The notes below the pieces were generated by a model. That model made no database searches. It was given only the letters and a program-made list of their open reading frames with translations, and was not told where the DNA came from. From the NCBI GenBank assembly GCA_025924435.1, contig JAICIL010000127.1:1-11637 (forward strand): 11,637 bases of DNA. The letters run 5' to 3'. Within the stretch, counting starts at the first letter, position 1; each line of letters begins with the position of its first letter. Shown here piece after piece: positions 1 through 6,286 of this stretch. The position numbers were made by a program, and so were the translations under genes. Source of the DNA: Chloroflexia bacterium (lineage in GTDB: Bacteria > Chloroflexota > Chloroflexia > Thermomicrobiales > JALYUS01).

Positions 1-897
1 CGACTGGTGATCGCCGGAGACGGGGATGCAGGTCGGGTGGATCTGCGTGTAGCAGGGGTTCGCGAACAGTGCGCCGCGCTTGTACGCCCGCCAGTCCGCC
101 GTGACGTTGCACCCCTTCGCGTTCGTCGAGAGGTAGTAGACATTCCCGTAGCCGCCGGAGGCGAGCACGACGACATCGGCGACGTACGGCGTGATTTCGC
201 CCGTCACGAGGTCGCGCGCGACGATGCCGCGCGCCGCGCCGTCCACGACGACGAGGTCGAGCATCTCGTGGCGCGGGTACATCTCCACATTGCCGAGGCC
301 GATCTGCCGCGAGAGCGCGGAGTACGCGCCGAGCAGCAGTTGCTGCCCCGTCTGGCCCCGCGCGTAGAAGGTGCGCGAGACCTGCGCGCCGCCGAACGAG
401 CGGTTGTCGAGCAACCCGCCGTACTCGCGCGCGAAGGGGACGCCCTGCGCGACGCACTGGTCAATGATGTTGACGCTGATTTGCGACAGCCGGTAGACAT
501 TCGCCTCGCGCGAGCGGAAGTCGCCCCCCTTCACGGTGTCGTAGAAGAGGCGATAGACGCTGTCGCCGTCGTTGCGGTAATTCTTCGCGGCGTTGATGCC
601 GCCCTGCGCGGCGATGCTGTGCGCGCGGCGCGGCGAGTCCTGGTAGCAGAAGCACTTCACATGGTAGCCGAGTTCGGCCAGCGTCGCGGCGGCGGAGGCG
701 CCCGCGAGGCCGGAGCCGACGATGAGGACGGTGAACTTCCGCTTGTTCGCGGGGTTCACCAGTTTCATCTCGAACTGGTGCTTCTCCCACTTCTGCTCGA
801 TCGGCCCGGCGGGGATTTTCGCGTCGAGGGCGATCTCCCGCCCGCCCGATGCGCGGCGGCTCCGTTCAACGGCCGGAGGTGCGATTGTTGTTGCCAT
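1..897 (-). CDS. sdhA: Succinate dehydrogenase flavoprotein subunit, N-terminal part (runs off left edge)
   Basis: Catalytic FAD subunit of succinate:quinone oxidoreductase (complex II), which oxidises succinate to fumarate on the cytoplasmic face of the membrane. The first 299 codons are present, out of roughly 640 expected for this type; the reading frame is open to base 1. Visible features: Rossmann FAD motif GSGLAG at residues 61-66; [11 protein letters not shown] at 90-100, in which H93 is the expected covalent FAD attachment site; [12 protein letters not shown] at 175-186; and QIHPTC at 285-290, where H287 is a substrate-site histidine. The sequence is of the Bacillus/Bacteroidetes menaquinone type rather than the mitochondrial type. 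The ATG is preceded by GAAGGAG only two bases away, an unusually tight spacing also seen at corA. About 22 residues precede the point where homologues usually begin, so translation could start later, but no better start is visible. It follows sdhC; sdhB is expected just outside the window. Confidence 0.96.
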   Translation of the reverse strand, partial: MATTIAPPAVERSRRASGGREIALDAKIPAGPIEQKWEKHQFEMKLVNPANKRKFTVLIVGSGLAGASAAATLAELGYHVKCFCYQDSPRRAHSIAAQGGINAAKNYRNDGDSVYRLFYDTVKGGDFRSREANVYRLSQISVNIIDQCVAQGVPFAREYGGLLDNRSFGGAQVSRTFYARGQTGQQLLLGAYSALSRQIGLGNVEMYPRHEMLDLVVVDGAARGIVARDLVTGEITPYVADVVVLASGGYGNVYYLSTNAKGCNVTADWRAYKRGALFANPCYTQIHPTCIPVSGDHQS

Positions 898-924
898 CGC
901 TCCTTCACTTTCTGAGAAACAGTT

Positions 925-1006
925 GAACCACCAGGACACCAAGGAAACAAAGAATATGAAGGAACTCTCTCACCGACTTCTTGGTGCCTTGGTGTCCTGG
1001 TGGTTC
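925..1006. repeat. Inverted repeat A ('ACCAxGACACCAAGG' family) between sdhC and sdhA
   Basis: Bases 925-944 (GAACCACCAGGACACCAAGG) are the exact reverse complement of 987-1006, a perfect 20-bp stem. Pairing continues imperfectly inward, leaving a loop of about 30-40 bases. The element fills most of the 121-base spacer between the sdhC stop and the sdhA start. A relative lies at 3018-3099. There is no T-run after the stem, so it does not look like a simple intrinsic terminator. It resembles the palindromic repeats scattered through intergenic DNA of many bacteria; no transposase is nearby. Confidence 0.9.
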
Positions 1007-1018
1007 GATCTCCCGACG

Positions 1019-1699
1019 CTAACTGACGATTCCGGTCAGGACGGCGACCGGGACGACGCAGCCGCCGACGGCGATCAGCACCGCCGAGACGAGCGCGAGG
1101 CCCCGGAAGAACCGATTGTACTTGCGGCGGTTGACGCCGACCGTCTGGAACATGCTCCAGACGCCGTGATAGAGATGGAAGCCCAGCGCGATCATCGCCA
1201 GGATGTAGAAGAGGGTCACATACCAGTGGCCGAAGCCGGAGACGACATTGCCGTACACGTCGCCCCGCTGGTACGCGCCCGAATGGGCCGTGCCCAAGGT
1301 GAGGTCGAGGATGTGGTAGATGATGAAAAAGAAGATGACGAGGCCGCCCCAGCGCATCGTGCGGGAGGCGATCGTCGCGTCCATATCCTTTTTGCTCACG
1401 TAGCGCACCGGGCGGCTCGCGACACTCTGCTGCGTCAGTTGCGCCGCCGCGACGATGTGGAGGATGACGGAGGCGAGCAGGATGATGCGGATGGCCCAGA
1501 GGAGTTCGGTGCGGAAGAAGATCGGGTTCCCGACGGTGCGGAGGTAGTCGCTGTAGGCGTTGAACTTCTCGCGCCCCTCGAAGACCTTCAGGTTGCCGTA
1601 GATGTGGAGGATCATGAAGAGGTAGAGGATGAACCCCGTCACCGCCATGACGGTCTTCTTGCCGATTGACGTGCGATACAGCGCTACCGTCGCAGCCAT
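1019..1699 (-). CDS. sdhC: Succinate dehydrogenase cytochrome b558 subunit
   Basis: Membrane anchor of complex II, carrying two haems b and passing electrons to menaquinone. It has 226 residues, normal for the single-subunit b558 family. Five hydrophobic helices can be seen at roughly 15-35, 64-87, 116-136, 158-183 and 198-222. Histidines H32, H81, H129, H175 and H178 lie in or beside helices 1-4 and are candidate haem ligands. The N-terminus (YRTSIGKKTVMAVTGFIL) is typical of the family. The ATG at 1699 was chosen because GGAG sits eight bases upstream and the homology starts there; the frame stays open to 2029, but that extension would overlap corA and is not protein-like. It is the first gene of the sdhC-sdhA operon, with a promoter candidate at 1859-1887. 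Confidence 0.95.
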   Translation of the reverse strand: MAATVALYRTSIGKKTVMAVTGFILYLFMILHIYGNLKVFEGREKFNAYSDYLRTVGNPIFFRTELLWAIRIILLASVILHIVAAAQLTQQSVASRPVRYVSKKDMDATIASRTMRWGGLVIFFFIIYHILDLTLGTAHSGAYQRGDVYGNVVSGFGHWYVTLFYILAMIALGFHLYHGVWSMFQTVGVNRRKYNRFFRGLALVSAVLIAVGGCVVPVAVLTGIVS

Positions 1700-1858
1700 A
1701 GACGCTTCTCCGCTCCGCGCCGCTATCCCAATGGCGCGCCCCGATGGAACGACACTCCGTTGTCCCGCATCCATCCCCGCCCGGCACCGCCGGCACGTCG
1801 TGTGCGTGCATGCGCCCCAAAATGCCGCCGGAAGATCGTCGCAAACATCACTGGGGCG

Positions 1859-1887
1859 AGTATAGCACCGCGTGCGGCAATCGTCAG
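1859..1887 (-). promoter_or_regulatory. Promoter candidate for sdhCA
   Basis: Read on the minus strand: -35 CTGACG (1887-1882), 17-base spacer, and -10 TATACT (1864-1859) preceded by TG plus one base, i.e. an extended -10 box (TGCTATACT). This fits a housekeeping sigma-70-type promoter. It would give a 5' leader of about 150 bases before the sdhC ATG. Confidence 0.6.
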
Positions 1888-1929
1888 GCGCGCGAGCATT
1901 GCCTTTCCCTATGGGGAAGATTGGTCGCC

Positions 1930-1939
1930 GTGCTATACT
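1930..1939 (+). promoter_or_regulatory. Extended -10 promoter candidate for corA
   Basis: GTGCTATACT gives a TG-n-TATACT extended -10 box about 80 bases before the corA ATG. No good -35 hexamer is seen at 16-18 bases (ATGGGG at 17). The same ten bases occur on the other strand at 1868-1859 upstream of sdhC, so the two genes appear to be driven by near-identical boxes facing away from each other. Confidence 0.45.
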
Positions 1940-2021
1940 TCCCTTCCGATAGTATCGGGCAGTGGCGAGGCCGCGTCGCGCGGTGCATGGGGCGTTGCCA
2001 GGTGGGAAGGGATTGGGAGCG

Positions 2022-2993
2022 ATGCGCACACGGATCTATACGAGCGCCGATGGCGGGGCGATCCTCGCGGACTCCTCGCGGGAGGAGATGGAAGCGCTGA
2101 TGACCCACCCGGACACCCGCATCTGGGTGGACCTCGATAATCCGACAGAAGACGAATTGAACATGCTGGCGGCCGATTTCGGCATCCTCCACCTGACGAC
2201 GGAGGACCTCGCGCGGCAAGGGCAGCGGGCGAAACTGGAGGAGTTCGACAGCTACGACTACCTCGTCGCCTTCGACATGCAGTTCGCGGACAACGAGATC
2301 ACGACGCACGAGGTGGATTTCCTCATCGGGCGCACCTTCCTGATCTCCTCGCACCGGGGCAGGCTCGCGTCGGACGACGAGCGAGCGCGGCTCGAACAGC
2401 GGCTCGCGCGCGTGATGGCGCGCGGGGTGGATTACCTGCTCTACGTCCTGCTCGACACGCTCGTGGACCGCTATTTCCCCGCCCTCGACGCCTTCGACGA
2501 GGCGATTGACGGGCTGGAGGACGCGATCATCGCCGACCCGACGCCGGCGGTGCTGAACACGATTTTCGCGATGAAGCGCAATGTCGTGCAACTGCGCAAG
2601 GTGATCAACCCGCAACTGGAATCGTTCAGCCGCCTGACGAGCGAGTCGTACGGCGTCGTGCAGGCGGACAACCTCATCTACTACCGCGATGTCCACGACC
2701 ACCTGATCCGCATCTTCGAGGTGGTGGATTCCTACCGCGATCAGATGTCCTCCGCGCTCGATGCGTACCTCTCGATGACCTCCAACCGGATGAATGAGGT
2801 GATGAAGCGGCTGACCGTCGTCGCGGCCATCTTCTTGCCAATCTCCTTCCTGACGGGCGTTTTCGGGATGAACTTCGGGGCGCAGCCCTGGGTGCAGCAC
2901 GATCCCGGCTGGCTCTTCTGGGCGAGCGTCGCGGCGATGGCCGTCATCACCGCCGTGCAGATCGCGTTCTATCGCCGGAAACGGTGGATATAG
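2022..2993 (+). CDS. corA: CorA-family magnesium/cobalt transporter
   Basis: Homopentameric inner-membrane channel for Mg2+ (and Co2+/Ni2+). It has 323 residues, usual for the family. A long soluble N-terminal domain (1 to about 260) of alpha/beta fold plus long helices is followed by TM1 at about 264-282, the signature GMN at 282-284, a short loop, and TM2 at about 297-317 with a basic tail (RRKRWI). Most CorA proteins have Y-GMN-F followed by an MPE triplet; here the sequence is FGMNFGAQPW, so the acidic MPE position is replaced by QPW. The ATG at 2022 was preferred to an in-frame GTG at 1962 because the latter adds 20 basic, low-complexity residues; GGGAG sits two bases before the ATG, the same tight GGAGCGATG arrangement as sdhA. 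Divergent from sdhC; endonuclease V follows after 141 bases. Confidence 0.93.
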   Translation: MRTRIYTSADGGAILADSSREEMEALMTHPDTRIWVDLDNPTEDELNMLAADFGILHLTTEDLARQGQRAKLEEFDSYDYLVAFDMQFADNEITTHEVDFLIGRTFLISSHRGRLASDDERARLEQRLARVMARGVDYLLYVLLDTLVDRYFPALDAFDEAIDGLEDAIIADPTPAVLNTIFAMKRNVVQLRKVINPQLESFSRLTSESYGVVQADNLIYYRDVHDHLIRIFEVVDSYRDQMSSALDAYLSMTSNRMNEVMKRLTVVAAIFLPISFLTGVFGMNFGAQPWVQHDPGWLFWASVAAMAVITAVQIAFYRRKRWI

Positions 2994-3017
2994 CGCGCAA
3001 TGCAGAACGAGGGAACG

Positions 3018-3099
3018 CGAACTACCAAGACACCAAGAGCACCGAGGAATGACCAAGAATTTTTTGTGTTCTTTTTGTCCTTGGTGTCTTGGTGGTCGA
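3018..3099. repeat. Inverted repeat B, same family as repeat A
   Basis: The left arm 3018-3037 and right arm 3080-3099 match 16 of 20 in reverse complement. The innermost 14 bases (ACCAAGACACCAAG, 3024-3037) are perfect, and a G-T pair extends the stem. The arm shares ACCAxGACACCAAG with repeat A at 925-1006. The loop is A/T-rich (T-runs at 3060-3065 and 3072-3076). It sits between the corA stop and the endonuclease V start, again exactly intergenic. Confidence 0.85.
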
Positions 3100-3134
3100 G
3101 AATTCTCTCCCCGCACAGGATTGATGAGAAATAT

Positions 3135-3821
3135 ATGTCCATCACAATCAATCCAGTATATCTGCCGGACACCGCCGAGCCGCCGCGCGAGGCGATTGCC
3201 CGGCAGCGCGCCTGGGCCGCGCTCGTGCGCGAGGAGCCGCTGCCGCATCCACCGGAGACGATCGCCGCCGTTGATGTCCATCTCGGCGCGGACCGGGCGA
3301 TCGGCGTCGCGGCGCTCGTCGCGTTCCCGGACCTCACTCCCATCGCCGTCGTCTCCGCCGACGCGCCGCTGGCGTACCCCTATGTGCCCGGCCTGCTCTC
3401 GTGGCGCGAGTTGCCCGCCGCCCTCGCCGCACTGGAACAATTGCCCGCCGCGCCCGACGTGCTGATCGCGGACGGCCACGGGCGGTCGCATCCGCGGCGA
3501 TTCGGGCTGGCCTGCCATCTCGGCCTCGCCGTCAACCTCCCAACGCTCGGCTGCGCGAAATCCGTCCTCGTTGGGCGGTACGAAGGGCTGGCGGAGGAAG
3601 CGGGCAGCGTCGCGCCGCTCGTGGACAAGGGCGAGGTCGTCGCGATGGCGCTCCGGACGCGGACCGGCGTCGCGCCCGTCTTCCCCTCGGTCGGCCACCG
3701 CATCACGCTCGACGATGCCGTCGCCATCGTCGGCCGGAGCGCGGTGCGGACGAAACTCCCCGAACCCTCCCGCCTCGCCCACAATGAGGCGCAACGCCTC
3801 GCCCGTGCCGCCCGCTCGTAA
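3135..3821 (+). CDS. nfi: Endonuclease V (deoxyinosine 3'-endonuclease)
   Basis: Repairs deaminated bases by nicking the second phosphodiester bond 3' to deoxyinosine. It has 228 residues, close to the E. coli enzyme (about 223). Family motifs in order: AAVDVHL at 44-50 with metal-binding D47; YVPGLLSWRE at 83-92 with E92; ADGHGRSHPRRFGLACHLG at 112-130 with D113 and H128; CAKS at 140-143 with K142; and SVGHRI at 185-190. D47, E92 and D113 line up with the known catalytic acid triad, so the enzyme should be active. The ATG at 3135 was chosen; the frame is open back to 3000, but those 45 residues would come from repeat B. Only weak Shine-Dalgarno-like bases precede it (AGGA about 15 bases up), so the start is less certain than the identity. 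It may be read through from corA. Confidence 0.94.
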   Translation: MSITINPVYLPDTAEPPREAIARQRAWAALVREEPLPHPPETIAAVDVHLGADRAIGVAALVAFPDLTPIAVVSADAPLAYPYVPGLLSWRELPAALAALEQLPAAPDVLIADGHGRSHPRRFGLACHLGLAVNLPTLGCAKSVLVGRYEGLAEEAGSVAPLVDKGEVVAMALRTRTGVAPVFPSVGHRITLDDAVAIVGRSAVRTKLPEPSRLAHNEAQRLARAARS

Positions 3822-3823
3822 GG

Positions 3824-3829
3824 TACAAT
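3824..3829 (+). promoter_or_regulatory. Possible -10 box for the Uma2 gene
   Basis: TACAAT lies just after the endonuclease V stop and 37 bases before the Uma2 GTG start. No clear -35 sequence is seen at the right distance, so this is only a candidate. Confidence 0.3.
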
Positions 3830-3865
3830 GGAGCGGCACTTTCCCGCATACCAAGGGGGCACGCC

Positions 3866-4423
3866 GTGGCGACAAGAACGAAACTGACCTACGAGGACTA
3901 CGAAACCTTCCCGGACGACGGCAACCGCTACGAGATCGTTGATGGGGAGGTATTCGTGAGTCCGTCTCCATTCGAGCCGCATCAGATCGCCGTCGGTGAG
4001 ATCTATGCGGCGATTCTCTTTCACATCCGCAAGCGGAAGTTAGGCCGTGTTTACACCGCGCCATTCGAAATTGTGCTTGGACCGCACGACGTTTTTCAGC
4101 CTGATGTTCTCTATATTGCCCGCGAGCGGCTCAGTATTGTTGACGCGCGGGGACGGGTGCGGGGCGCGCCCGATCTGTGCGTCGAAGTTCTCTCGGCTTC
4201 GACCCGCAACGTTGATCGCACCGTGAAATTCCAGCAATACGCGCGCTTTGGTATCGCTGAATTCTGGATCGTCGACACCGATCTGCGGACAGTAGAAGTC
4301 TATGCCTTGGAAAATGGCGCATATACACTCGTTGTGAATGCCCACGGTCAGGATCGTGTCGTCTCTCGTGTCTTGCCGACGCTGGCGCTTCAGGCGTTTG
4401 AGGTCTTCACGCCACCCGTGTAA
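3866..4423 (+). CDS. Uma2-family (DUF820) PD-(D/E)XK nuclease-like protein
   Basis: A 185-residue protein of the Uma2/DUF820 family, which has a restriction-endonuclease-like fold and is often present in many copies in cyanobacteria and Chloroflexi; the cellular role is not established. Visible motifs: RYEIVDGEVFVSPSP at 21-35 (E23); FQPDVLYI at 77-84 (D80); DLCVEVLS at 103-110 (E107); then VKFQQYARFGIAEFWIVD at 120-137 with the conserved K121. D80, E107 and K121 fit the PD-(D/E)XK core, so it may be catalytically intact. The start is GTG at 3866 with AAGGGGG about six bases upstream. Parts of the gene (around 4040-4350) are visibly less GC-rich than its neighbours, which suggests horizontal acquisition. 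A broken copy of its 5' end lies 49 bases downstream. Confidence 0.92.
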   Translation: MATRTKLTYEDYETFPDDGNRYEIVDGEVFVSPSPFEPHQIAVGEIYAAILFHIRKRKLGRVYTAPFEIVLGPHDVFQPDVLYIARERLSIVDARGRVRGAPDLCVEVLSASTRNVDRTVKFQQYARFGIAEFWIVDTDLRTVEVYALENGAYTLVVNAHGQDRVVSRVLPTLALQAFEVFTPPV

Positions 4424-4471
4424 TACCAGTCGGTGTATGCGACATGTTAATTCGCAGCGAGGGGGCGTACC

Positions 4472-4567
4472 GTGGCGACCAGAACGAAACCGACGTTTGA
4501 AGAGTGCGTAACCTTCCCGGACGACGACAATCGCTACGAGATCATTTCGCGGTTCATGGCAACGTGA
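4472..4567 (+). pseudogene. Truncated Uma2 5' fragment (31 codons)
   Basis: GTG at 4472, with its own GAGGGGG ribosome-binding site, begins a reading frame that matches the first 24 codons of the Uma2 gene at 3866: 61 of 72 bases and 18 of 24 residues agree (both contain TFPDD and NRYEI). After ..GAGATC the similarity stops abruptly, and the frame ends at TGA 4565-4567. The rest of the gene is missing. The last base of the stop is the first base of the Ogt ATG (TGATG), so the remnant could act as a translated leader for ogt. Most likely a decayed tandem copy. Confidence 0.85.
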
Positions 4568-5112
4568 TGCATAGCGCCGGATGTCAAGCGGATGCGGTTT
4601 GGTATGCCACCGTCCCCATGCCCGTTGGGGATATGCTCGTGGCGGGGACGGAGCGGGGAATTTGCGCGCTCATTATCGCGGCGCATGCGGCGATGCCCTC
4701 GGCGCTCGACGCCCTCCGCGCCTACTGCCCCGCCGCGCCGCTCGTGCCGGATGCGGGCGCGCTCGCGGCGGCGACGGCGCAACTGGCCGACTATCTCGCT
4801 GGCGCGCGGCAGACGTTCGATCTGCCCCTCGATCTTGTCGGGACGCCGTTTCAGCGGCAGGTCTGGGATGCGCTGCGCGCGATCCCCTACGGGGATACCG
4901 TGACGTACCGCGATTTGGCGTGCGCGCTCGGCCGGCCGGGCGGCGCGCAGGCGGTCGGCGGGGCGGTCGCGCGCAACCCCATCTCGATCATCGTGCCCTG
5001 CCACCGCGTCCTCGGCAGCGACGGCGGCCTGACGGGCTACGCCTGGGGCGTCCACGTCAAACGCTGGCTCATTGACCACGAACGCCGCGTTGCGGGCCGG
5101 ACGCTCTTCTGA
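4567..5112 (+). CDS. ogt: Methylated-DNA--[protein]-cysteine S-methyltransferase (O6-alkylguanine repair)
   Basis: A suicide repair protein that moves the alkyl group from O6-methylguanine in DNA to its own cysteine. It has 181 residues, normal for Ogt/MGMT. The N-terminal domain (about 11-85) is followed by the active-site domain: GTPFQRQVWDALRAIPYGDT at 92-111, VTYRDLA at 112-118 (Y114, the family DNA-contacting tyrosine), then NPISIIVPCHRVLG at 137-150 with nucleophile C145, and GGLTGYAWGVHVKRWLIDHE. The family arginine finger just before AVG is replaced by glutamine (Q128 in GAQAVGG). Start: ATG 4567, overlapping the stop of the Uma2 remnant; an in-frame GTG at 4504 lies inside that remnant. 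No clear ribosome-binding site precedes 4567, which would fit translational coupling. Shares a neighbourhood with another DNA-repair gene (endonuclease V). Confidence 0.94.
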   Translation: MHSAGCQADAVWYATVPMPVGDMLVAGTERGICALIIAAHAAMPSALDALRAYCPAAPLVPDAGALAAATAQLADYLAGARQTFDLPLDLVGTPFQRQVWDALRAIPYGDTVTYRDLACALGRPGGAQAVGGAVARNPISIIVPCHRVLGSDGGLTGYAWGVHVKRWLIDHERRVAGRTLF

Positions 5113-5129
5113 GGGTCGAAACCGGGGAG

Positions 5130-5236
5130 AACCGCAGAGACGCAAAGGACGCAGAGGACGCAGAAGAAATAAAGGAGGTAGGGAAGGAGCGAGAGTTTCT
5201 CTCTAATATCTCGTCCCCTCTGCGCTCTCTGCGGTT
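5130..5236. repeat. Inverted repeat C ('ACCGCAGAGACGC...' type)
   Basis: AACCGCAGAGA at 5130-5140 pairs perfectly with 5226-5236, and CGCAGAGG at 5150-5157 pairs with 5217-5224; nine extra bases bulge out of the left arm. The left arm is an imperfect tandem of a 9-base unit (GACGCAAAG, GACGCAGAG, GACGCAGAA). The loop holds GGAGGTAGGGAAGGAG and GAGAG/CTCTC stretches. It occupies the spacer between ogt and mdh and ends just upstream of the mdh -10 box. The arrangement resembles repeats A and B although the sequence differs. Confidence 0.8.
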
Positions 5237-5248
5237 TCATCCCCGCTG

Positions 5249-6274
<1,026 letters not shown>

Positions 6275-6286
6275 GATTTCTTCGGG

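Larger units (their letters stand above)
1700..2021. other. Divergent intergenic region between sdhC and corA
   Basis: These 322 bases hold no convincing gene. They contain promoter candidates in both directions (listed separately) and a leader of about 150 bases for sdhC. The leader RNA would be GC-rich, with a small GCCGG/CCGGC stem (within 1775-1800), but I recognise no riboswitch or other named RNA in it. Confidence 0.6.

Noticed and set aside
7..915. A 302-residue plus-strand frame at the left edge
   Set aside because: Antisense shadow of sdhA, whose FAD and substrate motifs are plain on the minus strand.
1700..1853. Riboswitch or other structured RNA in the sdhC leader
   Set aside because: Some GC-rich stems can be drawn, but no conserved core of any riboswitch class that I know could be recognised.
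1019..2029. A longer sdhC start at 2029 giving 336 residues
   Set aside because: The extra 110 residues are not membrane-protein-like, would overlap corA and its leader, and the family N-terminus and a good ribosome-binding site are at 1699.
3000..3134. N-terminal extension of endonuclease V from ATG 3000
   Set aside because: These 45 codons are translated repeat B and have no counterpart in the family.
1884..4064. A 726-residue open frame on the minus strand running antisense across corA and endonuclease V
   Set aside because: It is a by-product of the GC-rich codon pattern: the translation is rich in R, H, E and V with no domain, and it covers two clearly recognisable plus-strand genes and repeat B.
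925..5236. CRISPR array suggested by recurring ACCAAG/GCAGAG motifs
   Set aside because: The copies are paired as inverted arms within single spacers, not direct repeats of constant length with unique spacers, and no cas gene is present.
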